NCBI GenBank assembly: GCA_942490535.1
Contig: CALNXQ010000005.1
Span: forward strand, 1,302,001-1,366,000
Origin: JAEINY01 sp942490535
GTDB taxonomy: Bacteria; Bacteroidota; Bacteroidia; Bacteroidales; Marinilabiliaceae
Direction: 5' to 3'
Length of the DNA: 64,000 bases
Shown here: in pieces, positions 43,163-52,355 of the stretch
How the letters are laid out: the number at the start of each line of letters is the position of its first letter
How positions within the stretch are numbered: position 1 is the stretch's first letter
The notes under the pieces: generated by a model
Told to the model about the DNA's origin: nothing
What the model saw: only the letters and a program-made list of their open reading frames with translations
Databases searched by the model: none
Made by a program: the position numbers and the translations under genes

Positions 43163-46117
43163 ATGATGACAAACAAGCGCTTGAACCTTGTTTTTGGCTG
43201 GACACTTTTTTTCGTCTCGTTTTTATTATACCTTTCCACCATGGCTCCTTCTGTAAGTCTGTGGGATTGTGGCGAATTCATTGCCTGCATCGCTAAACTG
43301 GAAGTGGGGCATCCCCCCGGAGCACCTTTCTACCTTTTATTGGGACGTTTGCTCGCCCTTTTTGCATCCGATCCGGGCGAGATTGCTTTCATGGCTAACT
43401 TGTTGTCTGTTCTGGCTTCGGCTGCCACGGTTATGTTATTGTATTTTTCAGCCCAGCATATTTTGCTGCGGATTCTTCAACCCGCGGTTGACGATCTGAC
43501 GGCTTTATTGCGCACGGCAGTTCCGGCAGCTATTGGTGCCCTGGCGTTTGCCGTTTCCGATACGTTTTGGTTTTCGGCGGTAGAAGCCGAAGTGTATGCG
43601 CTCTCCTTATTTTTTACAGCCCTGTGTTTTTGGGCTATTTTGAAGTGGGAAGAGAGTCATGACAGTAAAAGTGATGGTTTCAAATGGTTGGTGCTCATTG
43701 CTTATTTGACTGGTTTGTCAGTGGGGGTTCATCTGTTGAATCTTTTAATTATTCCGGTTTTAGTTTTACTGGTTTTGTTGCAAACACGTGCCTTCTCCTG
43801 GTGGATATTACTCAAATCATTGTTAATAGGAGGTGGCATTCTGGGACTGTTGCTCTTTGGATTTATTCAGAATGGCTTATGGCTGGCCGATAAGATGGAA
43901 TTGTTGGCCGTTAATGGCCTGGGTTTACCGTTTCAAACCGGACTAATCGTTTTTATCATTTTGCTCTTTGGTGGACTGTTTTATGTGGTTTTCAGGACGG
44001 CGGCAACGCGTCGCATCACGCACGGAATTGCATTGGCCTTATTGGTGTTCTTCATCGGATACGGTTCCTATGCCATGATTATCATTCGTGCCAGCGCTAA
44101 TACGCCGATCAATCTCAATGATCCTTCCAATGTGTTTTCATTTGAAAGTTTTATGAATCGGGAGCAGTATGGCGATCGACCGCTGTTATATGGCCCCTAT
44201 TTTAATGCCAAGGCCAGGGATTTAAAGTACAAGTCGGCCTATCGTCCGGCTGGCAAGGCCTACGAAACGTATCAGAAGGCTGATCAATACGAGTATGAAG
44301 CAGAAGGTTGTGGTTTTTTTCCCAGGTTACACAGTAATCAGCCGGTTCATTTGTATGGGTATAGCCAGTGGGCCGGAATTGACACCGAGAGCAAAACGCG
44401 TCCTTCGGTGCTGGCCAATATCCGGTTCTTTTTTAATTACCAGATGAATCACATGTATTTCCGCTATTTCATGTGGAATTTTGCAGGCCGTCAAAATGAC
44501 GAACAAGGGCACGGAGATTTATTAAAGGGCAACTGGATAACCGGGATTCCTTTTATAGATGCATCTTTATTGGGTAACCGGGCGCATTTGCACAGTGTGG
44601 AGGCGAACAATGCGGCCCGGAATACTTATTTCATGCTGCCTTTGTTGTTAGGCCTTGCCGGGATCATCTTTTTGCTAGGGGCGGGTAGAGCAGGCCAGAA
44701 ATACCTGGCCGTAGTCGGGTTGTTGCTGCTGGTAACCGGTCCGGCCATCGTTTTATATTTGAATCAAACACCTTATGAACCGCGGGAGCGGGATTATGCG
44801 TTTGTGGGTTCTTTTTATGCGTTTGCCATCTTCATTGCCATCGGTGCTTTTGCGGTGTCCAACTGGATGTTTCAAAAAACAAAGAGCCGATTGACGTCGG
44901 TATTAGTGTCCATTGTTTTGACATTGGCTGTACCCGGATTAATGCTTTCGCAAAATTATAATGATCACAATCGGAGGGACCGGTATTTTGCACTCAACAT
45001 GGCCCGGAGCTATTTGGCGGGTTGTGCCCCCAATGCGATTTTGTTTACCTATGGCGATAACGATACCTATCCCCTTTGGTATATTCAGGAAGTGGAAGGC
45101 TATCGCACCGATGTGCGGGTCATCAATTACGGGTTGATGGGTGCGGACTGGTGCATTCGCCAGATGTATGAAGCAGTTAACCAGACGTCAGCCATGCCGC
45201 TGTCCATTTCAAGAGACCGGTATAAAACCGGTGATCTGGATAATGTGTTGCTGATGGATAAAAGTCAGGAATATGCCCACTTAAAACAAGTGGTTAATTT
45301 CATCGGGAGCAATAAAACAGAAACGAAATTACCATTGCAGAATGGTGATGAAATTGATTATTCTCCGGTTAGCAACTTTTTCCTGCCAGCGCCATCGGGC
45401 GATACACTGTTGTGGCATTGTCCCAAAAACATTCTTTATAAAAACGACATTGCGTTTTTAGATCTGTTGGCCACCAATAATTGGGAAAAACCCATCTACT
45501 TTACCATCGGTGCAGATCCGGATATTTTTCTGGGCATGGAAAATTACCTGCGTCATGAGGGAATGATTTATCAGTTATTGCCATACAGTCTGGGTGAAGC
45601 TTCAGGCCCCTTCGTGGAGACGGCGGTGTTGTACCAGTCTTTTATGAATAATGTGCAACTCGGGGAAGCCAATGCGGCTTACTACGATCATTTCTGCCGT
45701 CGTAATTTTGACATTATCAAGTATCGCGAAACCGTTAATACATTGCTGAAACATTTGTTGACAGAAGGTGAAAATGAGAAAGCACTGGCCGTGATCAAAA
45801 AGGCTAATCTGGAGATGCCTGTTGATAAAATGCCGGCAGCTGAAGGGAACCTTACCTATCTTCAGTTGATGAATTTAGCAGGAGAGACCTTGGAGGCCGA
45901 ACGGCTGTCAGCCTATTTGGTGGATTTGCATCTCAACGATCTGGCTTGGTTCATTGGCTTATCACAAAGCGATCAGAATAAGATGGCCACGACCTTTCAG
46001 CTAGCGATGGAGGAAGGGAAAATACTGAGCCGTATGTGTGATACCTTTGAAAATACCACATTGAGTGAAAAATTGAAAGGTGCATATGAGCAAATGGGCT
46101 TATCGGCACTAAATTAA
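43163..46117 (+). CDS. DUF2723 membrane protein (first copy)
   Basis: 984 residues. About 11-12 transmembrane helices occupy residues 10-600, and a soluble C-terminal half follows. Family signatures are SLWDCGEFIACIAKLEVGHPPGAPFY near the N-terminus and NQTPYEPRERDYAFVGSFYAF. DUF2723 includes TMEM260, a protein O-mannosyltransferase of the GT-C fold, so an O-glycosyltransferase role in the phylum's general glycosylation is a good inference. The DCGE acidic pair in the first loop is the probable catalytic site. A longer paralogue follows. Confidence 0.9.
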   Translation: MMTNKRLNLVFGWTLFFVSFLLYLSTMAPSVSLWDCGEFIACIAKLEVGHPPGAPFYLLLGRLLALFASDPGEIAFMANLLSVLASAATVMLLYFSAQHILLRILQPAVDDLTALLRTAVPAAIGALAFAVSDTFWFSAVEAEVYALSLFFTALCFWAILKWEESHDSKSDGFKWLVLIAYLTGLSVGVHLLNLLIIPVLVLLVLLQTRAFSWWILLKSLLIGGGILGLLLFGFIQNGLWLADKMELLAVNGLGLPFQTGLIVFIILLFGGLFYVVFRTAATRRITHGIALALLVFFIGYGSYAMIIIRASANTPINLNDPSNVFSFESFMNREQYGDRPLLYGPYFNAKARDLKYKSAYRPAGKAYETYQKADQYEYEAEGCGFFPRLHSNQPVHLYGYSQWAGIDTESKTRPSVLANIRFFFNYQMNHMYFRYFMWNFAGRQNDEQGHGDLLKGNWITGIPFIDASLLGNRAHLHSVEANNAARNTYFMLPLLLGLAGIIFLLGAGRAGQKYLAVVGLLLLVTGPAIVLYLNQTPYEPRERDYAFVGSFYAFAIFIAIGAFAVSNWMFQKTKSRLTSVLVSIVLTLAVPGLMLSQNYNDHNRRDRYFALNMARSYLAGCAPNAILFTYGDNDTYPLWYIQEVEGYRTDVRVINYGLMGADWCIRQMYEAVNQTSAMPLSISRDRYKTGDLDNVLLMDKSQEYAHLKQVVNFIGSNKTETKLPLQNGDEIDYSPVSNFFLPAPSGDTLLWHCPKNILYKNDIAFLDLLATNNWEKPIYFTIGADPDIFLGMENYLRHEGMIYQLLPYSLGEASGPFVETAVLYQSFMNNVQLGEANAAYYDHFCRRNFDIIKYRETVNTLLKHLLTEGENEKALAVIKKANLEMPVDKMPAAEGNLTYLQLMNLAGETLEAERLSAYLVDLHLNDLAWFIGLSQSDQNKMATTFQLAMEEGKILSRMCDTFENTTLSEKLKGAYEQMGLSALN

Positions 46118-46281
46118 AAATAAGGAGATCCGGGTATGTGAAGTGAATCCGGTTTTCTGGTGCATCGAGTGGTTTAAATAATGACCTGTTCTATAAAAAA
46201 TTGTATTTTTGGCAATTATCTGAAATTAGGTGGAAAATGACCTGTGCGGATTTTGTTATATCGTCTTGAAAATTAGTAATT

Positions 46282-49200
46282 ATGAAGCAATATACTCGTT
46301 TGAATCTTATTTTCGGTTGGCTGACCTTTTTTATCTCAGCAACTGTTTATATTATGACTATTGAACCCACTGCCAGTTTCTGGGATTGCGGTGAGTTTAT
46401 TTCCACGTCGTATAAATTGTTGGTGGGACACCCTCCGGGAGCGCCCTTCTTTATGATCATGGGCCGATTCTTCTCGTTATTTGCACCCGATCCGGCCAGT
46501 GTTGCTGCAATGATCAATGCGATGTCGGCATTGGCCAGTGCGTTTACCATTATGTTTTTGTTCTGGACGATTACCCACTTAGCGAAAAAGATATTTATCA
46601 GTGAAGAGGAACCTCCCATCTGGCGTACCTGGGCAGTGATGGGCAGTGGATTAGTAGGTGCCTTAGCCTATACTTTTTCCGACACCTTTTGGTTTTCAGC
46701 CGTTGAAGGTGAAGTGTATGCCATGTCATCCCTATTTACAGCCGTGGTGTTTTGGGCCATTTTGAAATGGGAAAATGTGGCAGGTCAACCTTTTGCCAAT
46801 AGATGGTTGATTTTGATCGCTTACTTAATGGGGCTTTCTATTGGTGTTCACTTGTTGAACCTGTTGGCCATTCCGGCTATTGTGATGGTGTATTACTTCA
46901 AGATGTATGAAGTGAATCGCAATAATACGATCAAAGCTATTTTACTCTCCGGTGTTATACTAGGTGGGATTCTGTATGGCATCATCCCCGGTGTGGTGAA
47001 AGTAGCCAGTTGGTTCGAACTGATGTTTGTCAATGGGTTTGGTTTTGGTTTTAATTCCGGTGCACTTTTCTATACTGTTTTGTTACTGGTTGGATTAGTA
47101 GCGGGTACCTGGTATACCTACAAGAAACGCATGGTGGTATTGAACACCATCATTGTTTCCATCGCCGTTATCATGATCGGTTACTCGTCATTTGCCATGA
47201 TTGTCATTCGTTCATTTGCCAATCCGCCCATGGATCAAAACTCACCAGAGGATGTATTTTCGCTGATGTCGTATTTGAATCGCGAGCAGTATGGTGATCG
47301 ACCCTTATTCTTTGGACAAAACTTTAATTCTCCCTTGGATCGTGCTGCCATGCAAAATGAGCAAGGGAGTCCCATCCGCATTAAAAAAGATGGGGAGTAT
47401 AAGACCGTTTATTACAAACCGGAATATAAATTCGACGATAAGACCACGACCATCTTCCCGCGGATGTATAGCCGTGAAGGGCATCACATCAGTGAATACA
47501 AACGCTGGACCAACCTGGAAGGCCGTAAAGTGAATGTGACCGATGAATATGGACGCGCCAAAATAATTGCGGTGCCTACATTTGGTGAAAACCTGAAATT
47601 TTTCTTTAGATACCAGGTAAATTATATGTATTTCCGCTATTTCATGTGGAATTTTTCCGGGCGTCAGAATGACATTCAGGGACATGGTGATCTCCACAAA
47701 GGCAACTGGATTACCGGTATTTCTTTTATCGATAAGGCCATGTATGGGGATATCGATCAATTACCGGACATTTATAAAAACAATAAGGCCCGCAACAAAT
47801 ATTACATGTTGCCATTGATTTTGGGAATCATAGGTTTATTATTTCAGTATCGCCGTGGCAAGGAAGGCAAGCAAAGTTTCTGGATTGTCATGCTATTGTT
47901 CTTCCTGACTGGTATGGCTATTGTGTTGTATCTGAATCAAACGCCTATGCAGCCTAGGGAACGAGATTATGCCTATGCCGGATCCTTTTACGCCTTTACC
48001 ATTTGGATTGGTTTAGGGGTGCTGGCTATTGTAGATTTATTGAAGCGTTACGTTCCCGGATCAGTATCAGCGGTTCTGGCTACCTCCACTGCTTTAATTT
48101 TAGTTCCCGGTATCATGGCTTCAGAAAACTGGGACGATCACAATCGCTCTGATCGTTATGTGGCCCGTGATTTGGCCCATAATTACCTGAATAGTTGTGC
48201 GGAAGATGCCATCCTGTTTACCAATGGTGACAATGATACTTTCCCCTTGTGGTATGCTCAGGAAGTGGAAGGGGTTCGTACTGATGTGCGGGTTTGTAAC
48301 TTGAGTTACCTGCAAACCGATTGGTACATCGATCAAATGAAGCGCAAGGCTTATAAGTCCGATCCTTTGCCATTTTCATTGGAGCATGATCAATATGTTA
48401 CAGGTACGCGTGACATGGTATATGTGTTGGATCGCGTGAAGGGCGATGTCGATTTGAAGGAAGCTATCCGCTTTGTGGCCAGTGAAAATCCGAAGACCAA
48501 ACAAGTACCGGAATATAGTGGTCGCATTGAATACATTCCATCCAAAAATTTGTATGTGAAAGCGGATAGTTTGAAGGTACTTCAGAAAGGTATGGTATCT
48601 GAATCAGCTGCTCATCTGATTGCCGATAAACTGGATATTAACCTGAATAAGGACATGATCCTGAAGAATGAGTTGATGATTCTGGATTTAATTAGTAACA
48701 ATGATTGGAATCGTCCGATCTACTATGCGGTGACTGTCGGATCAGATAACTATGCCGGTTTGCAGGATTATTTCCAGCTGGAAGGATTCGCGTATCAGGT
48801 GGTACCCATTCAAACCAAGCGCAATGATGGCCAGTATGGACGGGTGGATTCAGAGAAGATGTATGACAATGTCATGCATAAATTTACGTGGGGTGGTTTT
48901 GAAAATCCCAACGTGTATTTAGATGAGAATCACTTGCGCATGGCTACCAACATCCGGAATAATTTGTCGCGTTTAGCGCAGACACTTATTGATGAAGGTA
49001 AAAATGAGAAAGCAAAAGACGTATTGGATTTAAGCATGGAAGTGCTAAATCCAAAGACTGTGCCTCATAATTATTTCAGTATTTTCCTGGCCGAAGGGTA
49101 TTACCGTTTGGGTGAGATGGAGAATGGCGATGAAATTTTGAAACAACTGGCGCTGGATAACATGGCTGAAGTGAACTATTTCTCGTCGTTACCACCTTCT

Positions 49201-49356
49201 AAAAGAGAAGCGGTGTCACGTGAGATGGAGCGTGCCATGGCCATTTATTTCGAAGTGGTGAAAATGGCACAAAGCCAAAAGCGGGAAGAGTTGATGAAAT
49301 TGTTGGAGTCTGATTACGAAAAGGTAGTTAGTCGTCTGCAATTTATGCAAGGATAG
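46282..49356 (+). CDS. DUF2723 membrane protein (second copy)
   Basis: 1024 residues, paralogous over its full length to the first copy: SFWDCGEFISTSYKLLVGHPPGAPFF, VNYMYFRYFMWNFSGRQNDIQGHGDL and NQTPMQPRERDYAYAGSFYAF. It keeps the same multi-helix half and a soluble C-terminal half with TPR-like helices. It is separated from the first copy by 164 bp with a possible -7 element (TATTTTTG, 46204-46211), so it may have its own promoter. The polysaccharide deacetylase gene follows after seven bases. Confidence 0.92.
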   Translation: MKQYTRLNLIFGWLTFFISATVYIMTIEPTASFWDCGEFISTSYKLLVGHPPGAPFFMIMGRFFSLFAPDPASVAAMINAMSALASAFTIMFLFWTITHLAKKIFISEEEPPIWRTWAVMGSGLVGALAYTFSDTFWFSAVEGEVYAMSSLFTAVVFWAILKWENVAGQPFANRWLILIAYLMGLSIGVHLLNLLAIPAIVMVYYFKMYEVNRNNTIKAILLSGVILGGILYGIIPGVVKVASWFELMFVNGFGFGFNSGALFYTVLLLVGLVAGTWYTYKKRMVVLNTIIVSIAVIMIGYSSFAMIVIRSFANPPMDQNSPEDVFSLMSYLNREQYGDRPLFFGQNFNSPLDRAAMQNEQGSPIRIKKDGEYKTVYYKPEYKFDDKTTTIFPRMYSREGHHISEYKRWTNLEGRKVNVTDEYGRAKIIAVPTFGENLKFFFRYQVNYMYFRYFMWNFSGRQNDIQGHGDLHKGNWITGISFIDKAMYGDIDQLPDIYKNNKARNKYYMLPLILGIIGLLFQYRRGKEGKQSFWIVMLLFFLTGMAIVLYLNQTPMQPRERDYAYAGSFYAFTIWIGLGVLAIVDLLKRYVPGSVSAVLATSTALILVPGIMASENWDDHNRSDRYVARDLAHNYLNSCAEDAILFTNGDNDTFPLWYAQEVEGVRTDVRVCNLSYLQTDWYIDQMKRKAYKSDPLPFSLEHDQYVTGTRDMVYVLDRVKGDVDLKEAIRFVASENPKTKQVPEYSGRIEYIPSKNLYVKADSLKVLQKGMVSESAAHLIADKLDINLNKDMILKNELMILDLISNNDWNRPIYYAVTVGSDNYAGLQDYFQLEGFAYQVVPIQTKRNDGQYGRVDSEKMYDNVMHKFTWGGFENPNVYLDENHLRMATNIRNNLSRLAQTLIDEGKNEKAKDVLDLSMEVLNPKTVPHNYFSIFLAEGYYRLGEMENGDEILKQLALDNMAEVNYFSSLPPSKREAVSREMERAMAIYFEVVKMAQSQKREELMKLLESDYEKVVSRLQFMQG

Positions 49357-49363
49357 TTTTATC

Positions 49364-49984
49364 ATGAATCTAATGGTTCAACCGCCGGCAGTGCTGCGAA
49401 GTGTATTTCCCGGTACGACCTGGCGGATAAAGAATGAGTCGAATCAAGTGTATTTGACCTTCGATGACGGACCGGTGGAGAAAGAAACGACTTGGGTGCT
49501 TGATCTGTTGGATCAATATCAGATCAAAGCTACTTTTTTCTGCGTTGGCGAGAATGTGCAGCGTCAGCCTGCTCTTTTGGAGGAGCTGGTGAACAGAGGA
49601 CACAGTGTAGGGAATCATTCGTTCAATCATTTGCCGGCGTGGAAATGTTCACGCCAGCGCTATTTTGAAAATATTTTTAAGGCTGAAGATTACATTCCCA
49701 AGGGATTGTTCCGCCCGCCTCATGGGCAGTTATATCCCTGGTACATGAGTGAGTTGAAAGAAAAGTTTTCAAAAATTGTGATGTGGGATGTGCTTTCCAT
49801 GGATTATGACCAACGACTCAATGCTCATGAAGTGGTTAATAATGTAGTGAAATATACACGTTCAGGATCGATCATCGTGTTTCATGATTCGAAGAAAGCA
49901 TGGGATCGATTGCACCAGGCCTTGCCGGCTAGTTTGGATGCTCTCTTGAAAAAGGGATTTGATTTTAAGAAATTAGAGGAATAA
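49364..49984 (+). CDS. Polysaccharide deacetylase (NodB/CE4)
   Basis: 206 residues, a bare CE4 domain without signal peptide. Metal-binding motif 1 is TFDDGP with Asp34-Asp35, motif 2 is GNHSFNH, motif 3 is FRPPHGQLYP, and the late motifs WDVLSMDYD and IVFHDS are complete. It removes acetyl groups from an N-acetylated sugar; peptidoglycan, chitin-like and lipid-linked sugars are possible. It follows the DUF2723 gene closely and precedes purD by 17 bases. Confidence 0.93.
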   Translation: MNLMVQPPAVLRSVFPGTTWRIKNESNQVYLTFDDGPVEKETTWVLDLLDQYQIKATFFCVGENVQRQPALLEELVNRGHSVGNHSFNHLPAWKCSRQRYFENIFKAEDYIPKGLFRPPHGQLYPWYMSELKEKFSKIVMWDVLSMDYDQRLNAHEVVNNVVKYTRSGSIIVFHDSKKAWDRLHQALPASLDALLKKGFDFKKLEE

Positions 49985-50001
49985 ATAATAAATAACGGGA
50001 A

Positions 50002-51270
50002 ATGAAAATATTGCTATTAGGATCAGGTGGACGCGAGCATGCTTTGGCCTGGAAAATGTCTCAAAGTGAAAAACTGACTCAGCTGTTTATTGCACCGGGG
50101 AATGCAGGTACCAACCAGGTAGGTGAGAATATCAATCTGAATCCCAACGATTTTGAGGCGGTCAAATCCTTTGCATTGGCCAATACCATTGACATGATTG
50201 TCGTAGGTCCTGAAGAACCGTTGGTTCGCGGGATTAAGGATTTTGTGTTGAATGATCCGCAGATAGCGCATATCCCGGTGATTGGACCTGGTAAAGAAGG
50301 GGCCCGTTTGGAAGGGAGTAAGGAATTTGCCAAGGCATTTATGCAACGTCATAACATTCCAACAGCCGGTTATTTATCAGTGACCAACGATAATATGGAG
50401 GATGGAATTGCTTTCCTAAAAACGGTGAAAGCGCCATATGTACTTAAAGCAGATGGTTTAGCTGCCGGTAAAGGGGTATTGATTCTGGATGATTTGCAGG
50501 AAGCCGAGAATGAATTGAAAGCCATGTTGGGTGGTAAATTTGGTGATGCCGGTAATACCGTAGTGATTGAAGAGTTTCTGAAAGGCATTGAGCTTTCTGT
50601 TTTCGTGTTGACGGATGGTCATGGATATGTGGTGTTCCCTGAGGCTAAAGATTACAAGCGCATTGGCGAAGGTGATACAGGCCTGAATACCGGTGGTATG
50701 GGTGCCATTTCACCAGTTCCATTTGCCGATGAAGCGTTTATGAAGAAAGTGCATGATCGGGTGGTCGTTCCAACGGTAGAAGGATTAGCCAAAGACAATA
50801 TTCCTTATAAAGGCTTTGTTTTTATTGGTCTGATGAATATGGACGGGGAGCCTTTTGTTATTGAATACAATGTACGCATGGGCGATCCGGAAACAGAGGT
50901 GGTGATTCCGCGTATTAAGTCTGATTTAGTCGATCTGTTTGAAGCAGTGGCGGCCGGAAACCTGCGTACTAAAACCTTGGAAATAGATGCGCGCAGTGCG
51001 ACTACTGTCATGTTGGTATCGGGTGGTTATCCGGGAGATTATGAAAAAGGGAAAGTGATTTCCGGTTTGGACACCATTAGTAATGGCCTTGTTTTTCATG
51101 CGGGTACTGCTCAGACAGACAAAGGTGTGGTGACCAATGGAGGGCGCGTGATCGCTTTAACTTCATATGGGAATACAAAAGAAGAGGCTTTGAAGCAATC
51201 TTTTGAAAATGCCGGAAAAATCAATTACGAGGGCAAGTATTTCAGAAGTGATATCGGGTTTGACTTATAG
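50002..51270 (+). CDS. purD: Phosphoribosylamine-glycine ligase
   Basis: 422 residues. GAR synthetase of purine biosynthesis, an ATP-grasp enzyme. N-terminal LLLGSGGREHALAWKM, ATP-grasp parts VLKADGLAAGKGVLI and VVIEEFLKGIELSVF, and FIGLMNMDGEPFVIEYNVRMGDPETE are all present. It lies in a run with the deacetylase (upstream) and a membrane protein gene (99 bp downstream). Confidence 0.98.
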   Translation: MKILLLGSGGREHALAWKMSQSEKLTQLFIAPGNAGTNQVGENINLNPNDFEAVKSFALANTIDMIVVGPEEPLVRGIKDFVLNDPQIAHIPVIGPGKEGARLEGSKEFAKAFMQRHNIPTAGYLSVTNDNMEDGIAFLKTVKAPYVLKADGLAAGKGVLILDDLQEAENELKAMLGGKFGDAGNTVVIEEFLKGIELSVFVLTDGHGYVVFPEAKDYKRIGEGDTGLNTGGMGAISPVPFADEAFMKKVHDRVVVPTVEGLAKDNIPYKGFVFIGLMNMDGEPFVIEYNVRMGDPETEVVIPRIKSDLVDLFEAVAAGNLRTKTLEIDARSATTVMLVSGGYPGDYEKGKVISGLDTISNGLVFHAGTAQTDKGVVTNGGRVIALTSYGNTKEEALKQSFENAGKINYEGKYFRSDIGFDL

Positions 51271-51368
51271 AAATTATACGAAGCAGAATACAATAAAAAA
51301 TTTAGTGAAGCTGGAATTGAATGCGTTTAGTTCCAGCATCACATCTATTTTTTGACTAACTAAAGTAC

Positions 51369-52349
51369 ATGTTACTAAAAACAGTCAATCGAAATAGTCT
51401 GGCGGCATTGGCGCTTTTACCTCTGTTCTTAATTGGATTGTGGGCCAATGCGCTGTTGTCTGTTCAGATGCCGGCGTTTCCATTCGATCAAACACCAATG
51501 CCTTTGTGGGGTTTGGTGCTGAAAGTATTAAAAGGTAATCAATTGGTGGCAGCGTCGGTCAGTTTGCTGATGGCGCTAATCATGATGCTGGGTGTTAATC
51601 GAATTGTTAACCGGTACAGCTTGTCGCAAGGTCAAACAGCTTTGCCGGGAATGGTTTACTTGCTATTGGTAAGCGGTTATCAGTTGGTTCAGAATCTACA
51701 TCCGGTATGGTTTTTCTCGCCACTTTTCCTGCTGTCGATCGAGCGGCTGTTTTCTGCTCATGGACAGCGCAAACCCATGGCCTGGTGTTTTGATGCGGCG
51801 TTGTGGTTATCGGTTGGTACCCTTTTTTATGCCAAGGGTATCTTCTTTCTGCCATTTTTATGGATGACCATGTTTATTCTGCGGTTGTTCTCGTTGCGAT
51901 CCATTGTGGCTTCCATCTTTGGCATCCTGCTACCTTATTTATTTGCATTTGGCTATTACTTTTTTGTGGATAAACAAGCGTGGTTTTTCGAGTTGATTTT
52001 TGAAAATTTTATTTCACCGGTGGCCTTTTTTGAGCATTCTCTTATATCTCAAGTTTATAATGGAGTGATCATCTTTTTGGTATTTATCTCTATTTTATCG
52101 GTGGTGCGCCTGTTGCCAATCATCAAAATTGTATCGCGTAAACATTATCGCATATTTATTTGGTTGATTGTTTTATCAATGGTGGCTGCTATCACCCCTT
52201 ATTTCTCACTGGAGATCATTCCTGTTTTAGCCATTGGATGTGCCTTGGTAATCAGTCGGTTTTTCAATGCCATTCGTCGCACTATTTGGCAGGAATCTAT
52301 GTTTGCCTTGCTTTTAATTATTACCATTATTGCCCAGATTTTTATCTAA
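51369..52349 (+). CDS. Polytopic membrane protein (DUF6427-like)
   Basis: 326 residues with about nine transmembrane helices (for example 13-30, 60-78, 92-110, 135-150, 175-200, 215-235). The sequence resembles Bacteroidota proteins found near purD and called DUF6427, but I recall this only from general context. Sequence features such as MPAFPFDQTPMPLW and LHPVWFFSPLFLLSIERLF suggest a membrane enzyme or transporter of unknown substrate. Its stop lies six bases before the carbamoyltransferase start, so they are an operon. Confidence 0.7.
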   Translation: MLLKTVNRNSLAALALLPLFLIGLWANALLSVQMPAFPFDQTPMPLWGLVLKVLKGNQLVAASVSLLMALIMMLGVNRIVNRYSLSQGQTALPGMVYLLLVSGYQLVQNLHPVWFFSPLFLLSIERLFSAHGQRKPMAWCFDAALWLSVGTLFYAKGIFFLPFLWMTMFILRLFSLRSIVASIFGILLPYLFAFGYYFFVDKQAWFFELIFENFISPVAFFEHSLISQVYNGVIIFLVFISILSVVRLLPIIKIVSRKHYRIFIWLIVLSMVAAITPYFSLEIIPVLAIGCALVISRFFNAIRRTIWQESMFALLLIITIIAQIFI

Positions 52350-52355
52350 AAACTT

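Noticed and set aside
46129..46152. A third 21-bp array near two TCCGG words
   Set aside because: Only two copies 19 bp apart, with no further units in phase.
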